DNA from: Agelaius tricolor
Lineage: Eukaryota; Chordata; Aves; Passeriformes; Icteridae
Assembly (NCBI GenBank): GCA_023055355.1
Contig: JALJCS010000018.1
Coordinates: 3,348,001-3,412,000, forward strand
Reading direction: 5' to 3'
DNA length: 64,000 bases
The translations under genes were made by a program, and so were the position numbers. Each line of letters starts with the position of its first letter. The first letter of the stretch is position 1. This document shows positions 48,896 to 62,214 of the stretch, one piece after another. The notes beneath the pieces were generated by a model, which searched no databases, was not told the DNA's origin, and saw only the letters and a program-made list of their open reading frames with translations.

Positions 48896-50367
48896 ACAAC
48901 ACACCCCAGTGAAACTCAAAGCCCAAATTCCTAAAGAGAGAGCACAAGAAATTGTTGTCTTACATCAAATAACTATCATGCAAGCATACCACGACGGTTT
49001 TATATTGAGTAACTTCAAAGTCAGCTGGTATAATTTAACTAGAAGTGAGCAATCTAATGGATTTCTAGGGGTAGGGACAAAGGTTGTGCCAGTGACAGCC
49101 ACCTGATCACCAGGGAGAGCAGCACAGGGACACTGTGGGGCTCTGATGAGCCGTGGTACAGAGGAGCTCCTGCTCAGCAGCCTCACAGACCTGTGCCACA
49201 CCTGGGATGTGCAGGATTCCTGTGGCAGGCTACACACCTTCCCTTCATTTGCCCTGCTACCACAATCAGAGTTCTTCCTCCTGAATGAACAATTCACTTA
49301 CAGCCTGCCACACTGATGGAGCATTAAAGATTACTTTTTTTCCCCCTGTTGTTGTTGCCTCACATGTCCCAGGGTCAGCCCCATGCTCACTGCACCAAAC
49401 CTTATGCTCTTCTCAATTTTCCAGCCAGGCTGGGGTCACTTCTCCAGTATAACACAACCACTCTGCTCCTTGTCTTTAAATACAAACTCTGACTGAAAGC
49501 CTCACAGTGCCTGCAGTTATCCTGTTTCTATTGCAAACTCCAATGACTTATCAAAGCACTCACTCTTTGGTACCATAATCTGTTGGAGACAGGGAAGATG
49601 GAGAAGCCAGGGTACTTGCCATGACTCCTGGACTTTTAAGAAGCCTAAAACTAAGCCAGAGCAGCAAAAGGTTGTTCTGGCTGACACCAGTTACCTGTGG
49701 GTTCTCCTGGGTCTCAGGAAGAGAGGTGACACAGGTCTGCATGTGCACACACCAACAATCCCCCCTCAAGGACAGACGTAGGCAAGAGCTGGAAGATGCT
49801 GCCCAGACCTCTGCTCCTATTCCTTCCCTTTCTGCCCATTATAAAAGCCAAGACCTCTGAGTTTTTCCTTAGTAAGAAGCAAACAGAACATAGCCACAAT
49901 ATCAGCTGCTGAGGCACACTCTGGGATCTGGCAGACCTGCAAGTCCAGCTCAAGGCAGGAATTTGAACTGGGGGTGTTGCTTTACAGGAGAAATCTAGAT
50001 TTCTCTAGATTACCCAGTATTCTGGGCTTGTTTGTCCCTTCAGACCAGACTTTGCAACCTGGACCTAGTGCTGTCCACCACAAAAGTTTCATGAAAATGA
50101 ACCTTTCTTCACCCAGCAACTTTGGGTTGACCAAACCATTGAGTGGAACTCATTTGCTCATAGGCTGAAGATGCAGACTTAGAAGCCTTTAATCACCTTC
50201 TCTAACTAGACTTTAGTCAACCTTTTGCTTCCCAAGTGACAAACAGCAAATGCAACCAAAGAAGGACTCTGTGGTATTTCTCTTCTCATTACAAGCCTTT
50301 TTTTTTACCCTGATGTTTGTCAATGTGTTCACACATTCTGGTGGGTGCCCCAGCAAACCAGACTGAT

Positions 50368-50425
50368 CATAGAATCAAAGAATGGATTGGGTTGGAAGGG
50401 ATCACCTGGTCAAACCCCTTTCTCT
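50368..50425 (-). mobile_element. Very short CR1 3' terminus
   Basis: TCATAGAATCAAAGAATGG followed by GGGTTGGAAGGGATCACCTG: the last 55-60 bp of a CR1 copy in reverse complement. Confidence 0.75.
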
Positions 50426-52469
50426 GCAGAAAGTATGCTGCTTTCTACCTCTAACACACTGAAGAGCTACAGCACTTCAGCCTCACCTTCTCAAACTGGA
50501 GTTCAGGGTTGCTGATCTGCAATTCCCAGTGCCCTGACTAATACTTTAATTAAAAATAAAGAATAACCTGACATTAGGACGTTATCTAGTCATGGAGAAT
50601 ACTAAGCTGTTTTTTGACTGCCCTGTTTTTGTTAGTAACTTTAAGTGTTTCAGTCCCAAGCTTTTTTAAAACCCCTTGATACATCTGTTGCTCCTCCACT
50701 TGAATTTCCTACTTTGCTCCAGCATCTGTGCCTCACTTGAGTTTCAGAGGAAGGCTCCTTATTCCACCCAAAAGAACAGCAGGTTCTCAAATGTGCCCTG
50801 TGCTCCAGAATGACGTGGAGGAGTCACTTCAGCAGCATGAAGTAGAGCAGGAAATGAATTCTGTCTTCAGTCCTGCCCAGCCAGATTTTCTCCCCAGTCT
50901 TGTCTCTGATGCCCCTCAGAGAGCCTTGGCTCCCCAAAACCCCCAGCTCTGCAAAGCCCCTCTTAAACTGCTTCATTTCCCACTCATGGTTACCTGCCCT
51001 GCTCTTCCAGTCTGCTCCTCAAGAGCAGGATTTCTGTCCTTGGGCGGAATCTTCCTGAACCCCAGAAACCCCTTCCTTTATAACTATTTTAACAACAGTT
51101 TTAGGGTTGTTTGCTCTTTCATGACAGAGTTCTGCCTCACCTGGGTGCCAGTAACCTTCCCAGGTACCTGTGGTAAGTCTAAGACTTCATTTTTCTGATC
51201 TACTCCCCTGCAATATTTTGGAACAAAAGACTCACTTTTAGTCCAGCACATTCTACCCCTGAGAATGCTGAACCTGCAACTCAGTGACCCCCAGGTGGTC
51301 ACTGCTACTTAACAACTCAACAATAATTGTATTTTGAATCATGTCTTATGTTTTAGTCCTGAACAAGTCTAACTCTAGACCAGGCTGTTACAAGAAATGA
51401 TCCTTTAAGTAAATCAATATGTTTGCTCACCAAAATGTTAGCCAGATCCCTCCCAAACAATCTGGCCAGATAGCATGGTCATAATAGAACTCACTTTTTC
51501 TAACAGGTTTATGAAGATGCACTAGCCTGTTTTTTTTCCCAAGGCTCATGAAATCCTCAACTTTCCTTTTGACTGGAATAGAAAACTTCCTAATACCTCC
51601 ATGTCATTAAACTACAGAATTTATATTCAACATAAATGTGGCTGTTTGGTCGTCAGTACTCCAATTTCCTCAGATTTTACAGCAACCTTTTAGATGTAGT
51701 GTTCCTCCTTTATGACCTAACATACCTGCTACAATGGCAGGTAATGCAGTATCTTATTGATTTCCATCACCCCCACCATGTTTCAATCACAGCAGCTGTG
51801 CTGAGGTCTTTTTTCACCACCAAGCAGTCTCCAACAACTATTTTTGTCTCCTGTTTCCACCCTGTTGTGCAGATGTGCCCATTCCTTACTCCAGCCCAGT
51901 CCCTCCCGTGCACACAACTCTGCTCCCAGCCTCCAGCCCCAGCACCTCAGCCTCCCACCAGCCTCTGTCCTCCCCAAACCCTGCCCCCTTCCCATGCCAC
52001 AGGCTGGGGACACCTGGGCTGAAGTGGAAATGCTGGGAAGTCACAGCTCCTCACTTCACTTCCCTGTCACAGCCTTTTCCCGGGCACACACACAGACTTT
52101 AGGAAGAGGCACTGCCACATCCTCAATTCTGTCTCCTTCCTGGACAGCCAGTTTAGCTTCCCAGGTATCTCAGATTTAAGAATGCAGGCTTGCCCCAAAC
52201 ACTCTGATACCTTTCAAGGTTTATGTGTCCAACCAACAGGGAAACAGTTTGATGGATCTCCTAATGATTGGGAGCTTGTATTTCCCATCACCAAATCCTC
52301 TGCCATTCAGACCTCCCACAGCTGCTTTTCCAGCTTCTGGAGGCATTTCCAGAACACAAATCAACTCCTCAACCAAGGCTTTGGTTATAAATCACCCCTT
52401 CAATCCTGTCCAGTTTCAAGTCTCCACAAAGCAGGGCAGTCAGTGCTGTGGTGGGAATGAGCCCTGACC

Positions 52470-52520
52470 ATGCTGATTTATTTCCAAAAATAGAATTGGT
52501 CCATATTGGACAAGAGAAAT
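52470..52520 (-). repeat. 51-bp element, copy 2
   Basis: Partner of 47489-47539 with three mismatches. At its right edge it forms a perfect 7-bp stem, ATTGGAC-AAGAGAAAT-GTCCAAT. A further ATTGGACAAG follows about 25 bp later. Confidence 0.93.
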
Positions 52521-55500
52521 GTCCAATTCTCTTGGATTGGACAAGGACTTGGTGCCATTTCTCCTCAGCAGCTCAGCAGTTCTGGCCTCAGGATGCTTTT
52601 TGGAGCCTGGAATGCCCCCACTTGTTGCTCCATATAGTATTTCATCAGCAGATAATCACTTGCAAAGCGTGTCCTCTCTGCACTCTTGTGTGCAGTTCTT
52701 TGTGCAATTAAGCCAATGTACTTTGATTCCCATAATTAAGCTAGGAATTTTACTTTATGACCATATAAAGTCCATCTTTAAACCAAAAATAGACTGACCG
52801 TTAACAGATTCTTTTTTTTAAATGACTTTAAACCGCCAATTAGAGACTTGCATTGGACAAGATAAGTTACATATGGCCTTGCAGAAGCCTGCAAGGACTC
52901 ATTTTCCAGGACTTTTATTGACAGGTGAAGCTCAGAAGCCAACTTTTTTTTTTTTTTTTAAGATAGAGTGAGCCTCTGATCACAGCAGATCTATCCACAA
53001 ACCAAACTGTTCACATGCATGAAAGCAGAGATGGCTTTTATGTGAATCTGCAGTGCTCAGTTCAGAGTTATTAATGACAGAAAATAATTCAAAGCCTTTA
53101 GTCCCTACTTTGCTCAGACCTGCCTGGTTGCCCTTCAGCAGCCCCTGGCAACAGTGAACGTACTGTCATTTATTATTTAAATAAAACAATCTTTTTAATA
53201 AAAAGAAATTCTGACCCCATTTAAACTCTCTACCTAACAAGACACCAGCTTCTTTCCTTCACCTCTGGTGCTGCTCATGCAACATTTTTTTTAAGCTGAC
53301 CTGCCCACACAGCTTCTGATAAGCCAATGCTACATTGCCAGCTCTCCTCAGCATCACTCGAGTGGGAGGTTTAAATACCAGATTTCACAAAACCCTTTCT
53401 CCATGATTCCTAGCCCTGGCATTTCTTGAAGTATTGACAGATCGGCAAGCCTTCCCAGCTCGCCCAAAAGTGAGCCAGCTGGACCTGCTTCTGCTGGACT
53501 GCTGCAGAGAGAAGAGCTGGTCCCTGAAATCCCAGCACTCACCTCTCCACCCCTAGGTGAGTTTTGAGGAGCCTGGACCGGCTGACACTGATGTGCCGAT
53601 GCAGACTCACTCCCCAGGAGCTGCTGGTCTGAGCTCCCCTGCCCATATGAGATGCCTGGGCAAAAGGTGAGCCCAGGCAAGTTCCAAACCTCAGCAGACT
53701 GTAGGCAATAAAGCCAGCAGCCTCCATCGTGCTCACTATTGTGCAACCAGGATGGAGCACGGAGAAATAAAATGCATTCCCTAGGGAGACACCAGAGCAA
53801 GCACAAGCTGGGGGACAGCCACACCCAAACCAAGGTGGCAGCCTTTCAAATGACAATGCTGCTCCCAGACATCCCAACAGACAGGTCCTGCCTGAAGCAC
53901 AACCACTGTCCTGCCCTCTGACAGCCACCTTTCTACCCAGAGTGAGAACAAACCCTCCAAACCTCTAGTGGCCCCAACCTCGATGGGCACACAGCAATTT
54001 GAGCCTGAGTTGCACATCAAGACATTCACCAGTACCAGAAAAAACAACCACTGCTCATTTACTGACTCTCAGCTCCCAGCAACAGAAACCATCCAGGTCC
54101 ATGATATGGACACAGCCTCCTCCAGCCTCACCTCAACACCAGCCACATCAGCACAACCACACTGGGGGGGGTCAGCCCCACAGCAGCCACCCCTAAACCC
54201 CCCGTGCCAATGCTGGCCCGTGCATCAATGCAGAGCACAGTGGTGATGATGTCTGAGAGCCCAGGCTCAGCTCCCAGACCTTCCTGCAAGCATGACAGTA
54301 ACACCTGCCAGCCCAAACTGCTGCCCTGTGTCAGTCAGACACCATCTCTTGCACCAGGGCTGCACCCACGGGGCTGCTGCGTGGTCTCTGCACCGTGTTC
54401 AGTGACACAGCCAAACCCACCGGGGTCAGCACGGTCACGGGGCTTCAGACACAGCTTGCAAGCCACTTTCACATGCAATTCTCCATTGAAATCAACATCA
54501 TGACTGGATGACATTTCAACACAAGGAGGTTTTTCCCAAAAAGCTGTCTAAATCTCTCCAAGTCATGCACTTGCTGTCCCAGCGGCACACACTGGATCAG
54601 CTCCCACAACAGCCACCTCCCTCCAAGGTCTCCCCAGGCAAGAGGGGCACATCCTTCCACGCTGCAGATGTAAATCCACACCTCTCACCTCTCCAGTCTC
54701 AAACAGAAAGAATGAAGCTGGTTTTTCTTGCTTCCTGCATATTTCAAGATAGTGTTTCAAGAAAAAATGCTTCAATGCCACAGCCAGGGAGACTCAGCAA
54801 AAGCTCCCACTACCAGTGTTGCAGCCAATCCTCTTTGCACTTCAGTCTGCTATGTGGCCCAAGACTCAGAAAGGGCTAAGCTAATGTCAGGATGGACAAC
54901 TGATCATCAACAAAGGCAAGGAATTGTCTGAGTTAAGACTGAGTACCTGCTGGGGAGATCCAGCAGATTCCCATTCAAACTAAAAACCCTCCCAGCTGAT
55001 GGCTGATCCAGAAAGGAGCAGAGGTTCACCACGTGTCATGAACTCAAGCCGCAAGAGGAGGTGTGGTAATGGCCAGGGTCACCAAGTTCAACAGCAAAGT
55101 AGGCCCTGCTCAGGACCTGACAGCTATGTTACATGTGTTTGGATATTTCACTCTCCCATGAGCTCTAGCTTGGCATGATAAACCTAACGCCCACTGGTTG
55201 GTAAAACTTGTCTTAGTTAAACCCAAACTGTATCAGGTCTTGTGCTCTTAGGCTGCTCCAAGGTACCTCACACAGGGACAGTAGAATTTCCCTACCAAAC
55301 CACACGCCCAGCTCGAGCTGCAGAGGTACTGCCACAGCCCAGGTGATGTCTGCTCACCCAAAACAAGACAACACCCAAAATCTATGGCCAGCCTGAGCAG
55401 GCTCCACCTTGGCTGGCCACGGTGCCTTCCCGAGCAGAGAGCTCAGGACCAGATCCTGTCTCTGGGGGAAGGAGCACCAGCAGTATCGATCTGCAGGGGG

Positions 55501-58481
55501 ACAGTGAAGCATTGTTTGGGGATATCCAGCCATTCACTCTGTCTTGTTTTAATCAGTCAACATTCAAAAGACAGATAGTGAGGCCAAAAGTCCTCTATCT
55601 TTATCTTTTTTCACTTAATCTCCAGCTGACATTTTTTTCCGTGAAAACACGCCTCGCTTCTTGCTGTATGACTTCAACTCTCCCTCTCCTGTGATATTTT
55701 GCCTCAAACAGGCTACACAACCGGTTACTACTTTTATAGAGGTGGGAGTGACATGCTTTGATTCTTCCAAAACACAAAATGCTCATCTGGCTTCAGCCAC
55801 CAAACTGCAACGATGGGGACCAGCAGAGCCACCCCAGCTGGGGAGTTCAGAGTCCTCTGCTCCATGATCCCTTGGGACCACTGCCTGACACCCCTCAGCT
55901 GCTTGTGGCAAAGAGCCACTGTCATCAGGCTCTCATGGGCTTCTTTCAGTGCCATACCTGTGCTGATGCTGAAGCACCTGCATGGCAGCCCAGGTGCACC
56001 TTGGCCATCCATCTCTGCCACATCCTCTCTCCCACCTTGCTCCAAAAGCCTTTTCCCACCCTCCAGACACACAACACCTTTGCTGTGGCTGCTGGGAGCT
56101 CCTCCCCTGGACAAACTCCCTCACCCAGCCTGAGGCTGCAGGCTCAGGAAATGCCTCTGTTAGTGACAGCACCACGCCTGCCCCAACACCGACCTGCTCA
56201 TCCTTTCCCTTCCAATGGACTCCTCCAGCAGCAACTTCTATGCAAACCAAATTGCAGTGAAATCACCAGAATGCCATTGGAGAATTGACACTGTGAACCC
56301 CCTGCAAATGGATGATTTGGCCTTTACTTCTCTCTGCTATCTGCAGCTGTTCTGCACTAACAACAAGCAACACACAGCCCAGAGAAGCCTCGTGGCCCAC
56401 TTGGAACTCACAAGAAGTGGGATGGTTGCAGCCCCTGATGTGAGCTGCCTTTCTCCCAGACTGCAGTGCTGCTAACACACAGCCCGTCAGGAACTGAAAT
56501 GCTTTGGAAAGACAACAAGCAAAGGAGGATAGACAGGCTAAGAGAAACTCCCAGAGCAGACCCAGGAGCATCTGGCACAAATGGGAGCCTCTGCTGGGAG
56601 CAGAGCAGAGCAGAGCAGAGCAGGCAGCCCCGCTCCAGCTGCGGAGCTTCCGGAGAGGAGCATCCTTCCTGTGCCATCACCCCCAGCCATCCCAACACAA
56701 CACACACCTCTTCTGAGAAGAAAAAAAAAAACCATGAACTTCAGGCCCAAAGATTAGGCTCTGGGAAATACGAGCTTTTAAAAAAGGTTATAATTTTGGA
56801 AGTCCATTTAAATTAACCTTAACTAGCTTTAAACTCTATATACGTATCTCCTTGCCACGCTCACAACCCACGCACATTTTGCAGTGCCAGCGAGCTAAAT
56901 CATGTGCAAGCGAGCAGAGTAAAAGGAACCACAAAAAAAAAAAAAGCTCTGGGCAGAAACTCTCTTTCATTGTTGCAAGCGGCAAAGGAGATGGCAACAG
57001 CAGAAGGAATCAGGAATAAAAATGGAACTCGCTTGTTTACCTTGTCGGTTTTGTCAAAACATTGTGACAACGCTTTGCGTGCAGCCAGTTTCTCTGTTCT
57101 GCCACCAAAAATTCAGAGCCCTTCACCTTTCTTCATGCATTACAGGAGAAAGCCAAGAAGAGTAAAACTTTTAGGGAGAGAAATGAGTGTGCAAAAGATA
57201 TAAAAAAGCCCAGCATGAGATTTTCAAACTACTGGGCTCGTCTTCCAGATAGTCCAAACACCACCAGGAACAGTGACCCTCCAGCTGCACAAGCTGAGTT
57301 AACGAGGAGCAGGCAGCCAACGAAGGAGGGGAGTAAGACAATAAAGGGAAAGTTTGGGTAAGCCTGACAAAAAGCAAGAGAAAAAAAAGAAAAAAGAAGT
57401 ATAAAAAAAAAGCCAGGGAAAAAAAAAGCTGCAAACAGGGTTTCTAAAAAAGATAAATTCTTGACAGTGTCTTTTTAAAAGAGAAACTCACAGTGCTTCA
57501 GGCAGAGCCCTACCTCTCCAAAAGCCACGCAATCCAGTAGGAAGCAGCAGGTTTTTGAAGGAGCAAATTGCACAGCTGCGGAAGGATTTGCCTTTACTGC
57601 CTTCTTTCCAACTCACCTAAGAGAGACTCAATGTCTACCTGGAGGACTAGCAAAACCGAGGAAATTGGTTGGTTCTAGTTAGACTTTTGAGATTTTTTAT
57701 GCTTGAAGAGAGCCCCTAAAATGTAAACCTGTTTTAGCATTCTTGTACATTAATGTCGTTGTTCTCCCTGCTGACTCCCACAACTTCTGCCACAGACAAG
57801 TCAATCAGATTTGGTATATGCCCTGGGACAGGGAAGGGGAGGGCTGGGTTTAAAGCAAACAAGCAACCAAAAAATAATTATGTCAGTGCTCTGCAAGGTG
57901 TTGGATCCAAGCTCGGTGGATCTGCTGAAGTCTTCGATCCAAAACACTTGGCAATTTTACTTAAAAAAAAGGAAACAAAAAAAAACCTTAGACCTGTTGA
58001 ACTTAGAGAAAAGCAAGTGGCAGACCTTGGAGGAAGGGCGACAGCGTGTGAGGGTGCAAAAACATCATGTGCTGTAGTTCACCACTTTAGGAGAAATCAG
58101 AGTTTTGCTTTGGTTGGTTTTGCTTTTTCTGAAGTGCTGGGGAAAGGCGCTTCCCAAAGGGCGACTTTGGAGTTTACGGGCGCCAAGGTGGAAGCGTGAA
58201 GTGAGGACATGCCAAAAATGTCAGGTTTGCATAAACCCTTCTGGAAAAAGTGCACCGTGGTTTTAGGAAAAATGCATATCTACCAAATCTCCACTGACCA
58301 GGGGCCACTTGTGCACGCAAAGTTGCATCAATTGGCAGCATCAATGCTGACATTTTTGCCTTCTCCTTCCACCCCCCTCCCCAATTTTTTCTTTTTTTCC
58401 TTGGGAGACATAGAGCGCCACTGCATTAGAACGTACAAGAAATGAAAACAGTGAGTACGACTGATATAGATCCATTGACTT

Positions 58482-58487
58482 TTTATT
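58482..58487 (-). terminator. Candidate PURA polyadenylation signal AATAAA
   Basis: The plus strand reads TTTATT here, which is AATAAA on the transcribed strand, in the context TGTAATAAAAAGTC. It is followed within 40 nt by T/G-containing sequence. It is the best match to the expected PURA mRNA end given a UTR length similar to mammals. Confidence 0.5.
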
Positions 58488-59039
58488 ACAAATGTACTTG
58501 ATCACTTGGCTTCAAAAAAGTTTAAATCAACCCCTATTTTCTGTACGCCAGTACAAAGTAAAATCTATTTTACAAATTAAATACCTAAAAATTTGACAAA
58601 AATATTAAAGTTTGATGGAAAAAACAGTTATAAAAATCTTAAATCCCCTTTTAAGAAGATAAGAGATAACATTCCCTCCCAACCCCCACAGTCCTGTTAT
58701 ACAATATTAATAGTCATTTTTTTTAGAATAGGTAGGTATGTTATATCTTGCTGTTAGCATACAAGTCACTCTAATAGCTTTATCTGTATATACTCCAGTT
58801 AGTGCATGAATGTCATCTGATTGAATATAATCAACTATCTTTAACTGATCCCTAATTTACATTTCATAGCTTGCATAGTTTGAAGGGACAAAGGTTACAC
58901 TACAGCTAATCATAAAAAAAGGTGGTTACAGTGCTATTTTTAAAGGCAACAAAGTAATTGCTCCCAAAAAAAAAAAACAACCCAAACCCAAAACTAAACG
59001 AAAAAAAAGAAGTTACCGGTCGGCTCTGAGCAGGGGTTA

Positions 59040-59480
59040 AATCCCCGGCAGCAGCTCTGCCTGGCTCACGGGGTGGGCTCTGCGCCCGCCCGCTGCCCCC
59101 TCTGTGCTTCCCCCAGTCCCGGGACAGGTCGGGAGCCGCTCTCCCGGCAGCGCTGCGCCCAGCGCATTTCAACCCCTGCGAGGGATACGCACAAAGTGAC
59201 ACTGTCAAGTATTTCTTCCCTTTTTTGTTTTTTTTTTTTGTTTTTCCCAATTGAATTTCCAAAAAACGAAAAGCCCTCCGCCTACGGGCGCGCCCGGCTG
59301 GGAGCTCGGAGCGCTCCCGGCACCCGCGGCTCCTGCTCGCCCGCCGATCCCGCCCGGCCCATCCCGGGGGCTCCCGGTACCGGGGCTCGGGGGGAATCCC
59401 GGAGGGTCCGGCCGGGCCCCCCGGCTCCCGGGAAGCTGCTGGCTGCCTCCCGCCGCAGCATCGTAAGCGGGACCGCAAAG
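59040..59480. other. GC-rich, CpG-containing island inside PURA 3' UTR, flanked by inverted 12-mers
   Basis: A CpG-dense block between two A/T-rich blocks. The 12-mer GACACTGTCAAG at 59198-59209 and its exact reverse complement at 59673-59684 bracket most of it. ORFs on either strand here are GC-driven and unrecognised. Confidence 0.55.
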
Positions 59481-60234
59481 AAGAGGCAGGAATCAACAGC
59501 GGCTCGTGCTGTTTCTTTTTTTCTTTTTTATTTAAATTCTCAAAGACAGAGCAATTTCATTTTTTTTTGTTTTGTTTTCATTTTAACAAAAAAAATAGAA
59601 TTTGAATTCGGAGGACATTTCCCCGTTAGCATAAAACCACTTAAAAGGTGGTTGTATTTCAATGGTAAATTACTTGACAGTGTCCCTTTAACTTAAAAAT
59701 AAAATAATGTCAGTATTGCAATGAATTTCAAGTTTTCTTGCACGTAGTCATTATAAAGTAGCTTTTATCATGCTCTTGGACCTATTCTACAAGACATTTA
59801 AAAGCATATCATCAAGGAAAATATAAGGCATACTTCTCAGGAATTAGGTATCTTGGCACATTTGAGCATACTGTCTTTTTTTAAAACAACACATATGGTC
59901 AAATATACCTTTCTTCTTCTAACATTAAACAGGGTTTTCTGTACTTTGTTTTAAATACTGAGATATTAGAGCCTTGGTAAAGTACCGAGCACCTCCGGGA
60001 AAACAAAAATTAAAACAAAAAAAGCGAAAAAATAAATCCAATGAAAACTAAAACAACGAGGAGCAAAATCCCACAAATCTTTACAGTCATTTTAGTCTTT
60101 CGTTATCATCATTCATCAAGTCCTTGAACATACAGAACGTGCGTTAAAAGAAGAAAAAACCAAAACGAAACAAAAAAACCAAAGAAACACGCAGAAGAAA
60201 CCCAAAACGAGACAAAAACTGACCACAAGTTCTC

Positions 60235-60565
60235 GGCCACTGTTCACAGAACTGCCCGCGGGCCGTTCCAGGCTGTACTGGTTTGACTGGACCCGCGCGG
60301 CCCGTGCGCTCCTCCGGTCAGCCGGATCCTGGGCAGGATCCGGGCGGCGCGGGCGAGGAAGACCACGGGAGGAGCCTGCCTCGTTAGCGATGCTCCCAGG
60401 AGCCGGCAGGGACGGAAGGACACTCTGCCGTGCTCTCCTCGCCTCCCGCTACTTATTGCAGGGAACGCACCGCGGCGGCGTTGGAACTACGGGCGCCGGA
60501 GCGCGTCCGTCGGCAGCGCGACAACTTTGGGGAGGGCAGCGAACAGCAGGACCGAGACAATCAAT
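60235..60565. other. GC-rich, CpG-containing island inside PURA 3' UTR
   Basis: About 330 bp with many CpG dinucleotides (CGCGCGG, GGGCGGCGCGGGCG, GCGGCGGCG) in a region otherwise very A/T-rich. No convincing ORF: the plus-strand frames here are short and unrecognised. It could be a structured UTR segment or an internal CpG island. Confidence 0.55.
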
Positions 60566-62154
60566 CAAGTAGCAAAAAAACAACCAAAGCAATTAAATTC
60601 CTAACTACGTCTAGCAGCATGGAGAGTGCAGTCCCGACACATCACAGTTGAAGTACAATAATCGCTGGAACTGCCCATCCAGAGCCTCCGATTCAGAAGC
60701 AGGTTATCAGACACATGTTTACATGCAATTGAGAACCATTTCAAATGTCACATTACGCACTCTGAAAAGCTTATTTCACTACTGGGAAATAGGAAAAGTG
60801 CACATTAAAGCAATTTTAAACATTTCCAGTGATTGTTTAAAAAGAAACAGAAACACCTCGCTACCAGCGGCTCGTGTTTAACTTTCTGTGAACACTAACA
60901 GCAAACTTCTTTCAAGGGCAATAATGCATGGTACAATGGAAACAGCTTGTTTTGACACTTACAGTACATCTCAAAAAAAACCCCAAAAAAACAAACCAAC
61001 AAAATAAAAACCCCAAGAAGAAAAAGGGAATTATAATTTCAACTGGGAATAAAATGACAGCAGGAAATCAAATTCTTTAAAACAAGCTTTTTTTTTGTTT
61101 TCTCCCCACCCTTCAGAAACTCCATCCTTGCCCCTCGGTAAAGAAGCACTGGCAGCTCCTGCTCGCACAGGAGCAGCTCAGGTCTACCTGACCCCTAACT
61201 CAGCCAAGACCATTCAGCAAAATGATTGCATTCCCAAAAAACTTCTGAGTGGAACAAGATTCTAGTTTCTCTGAAATGCTCTCTACTGAATTCCAGCCAA
61301 GAAAAGAAAAGAAAAGAAAAAACAAAAAATAAAGTTTTGTTTTCACTGTTTAAGGCATCTTTTTTTTTATAACATTTTCTCTTCACTCGCAATGATGATA
61401 GTCATGCAGCAGTTTAATGATAAAAATATATTAATATTTTACTATACAGCAGCAAGAAGTTAGTCAATTAAAAGCACACCAACTTTTTTTTTTTAAAGAA
61501 AAAAAAAACATAACTGAAAAACAACGAAGACAACCTGTAAAAGTCTATTATTATTCTTCTTATTATTACAAACAATTTCAATTTGGAGAACACACCTGGA
61601 CAGATTAGTGTTCTGACAAATCTGTGTTTCCCTAGCCTAGGCTTCGAGCAGAGCCCGCGCCCGGCGGGAGCTGGGACGGGGAGGGCAGGGCACGGCCAGG
61701 CTGGCCAGGTATGTAGCCAGTAATAATAACTAGCACCACAGCTACATGGAAATCCATGACGGACACACACCGGCTTGGCTTTCACTGTCCAACCAAACTC
61801 CGACCCCCATGGCTCAGTGGGATCACGCTGCCCTCGCTGCACTGCTTCCTAACAGGCCTACGGAAGTGAACAGGGATCAAAGCATCGGTCCGGACCTCAC
61901 ACGAGTTCAGGAGATAGTGCTAGTGCCAGTGGCCACACGGAAAGACTCGCTACCTGCTGTCCAAAAACAGGTGGACTGGAAACCGCTGCACGTCAGGTTA
62001 AGTACTTTAAGTACACAGAATAAAAAAAATATATTATGAACAATACAAGTACATCTCATATACACAATAATGACAATACGCCTACTCAGTTGTAAACCAA
62101 ACAGGTGCAGAAAAAAAAATATTATGGGAGGAAATTCTTTACTTTTCGGGTTTT

Positions 62155-62214
62155 TTTTTTCTCTCTCTCTCTTTTTTTTTTTCTTTTCCTCTTTTCTTTT
62201 TTTTTTTTTTTTTT
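62155..62214 (-). repeat. Homopurine A/GA tract in PURA 3' UTR
   Basis: The plus strand is an unbroken pyrimidine run of T blocks and CT repeats. In the mRNA sense it is A-rich with GA repeats. It is a simple-sequence tract and probably length-variable. Confidence 0.75.

Larger units (their letters stand above)
44430..48990 (-). other. Possible minus-strand transcript region between PURA and CYSTM1
   Basis: This stretch is free of recognisable interspersed repeats and has clusters of AATAAA on the minus strand at 47480-47501 and 44448-44469, each preceded by U-rich, UTR-like sequence. It contains the short ORF at 48.8 kb and a small CpG-rich block at 44.9 kb. In mammals IGIP lies here with a long UTR. 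Apart from these items I see no gene in it. The idea of one transcript is inference. Confidence 0.35.
49000..58460. other. Interval between PURA 3' end and the 48.8 kb ORF, no recognised gene
   Basis: Unique sequence with one very short CR1 end at 50.37 kb and a second copy of a 51-bp element at 52.47 kb. ORFs on both strands are short and lack known domains. From 57.1 to 58.4 kb A-rich runs are frequent. Parts may be UTR of longer PURA transcripts or regulatory sequence, but nothing in the bases fixes this. Confidence 0.6.

Noticed and set aside
44000..58400. Search for a clear IGIP reading frame
   Set aside because: I scanned the minus strand for codons of the conserved GNQAN and EFVQYQS-type segments and found only partial chance matches, for example GNQA near 53.12 kb in a frame without a suitable start. 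IGIP is therefore not annotated.
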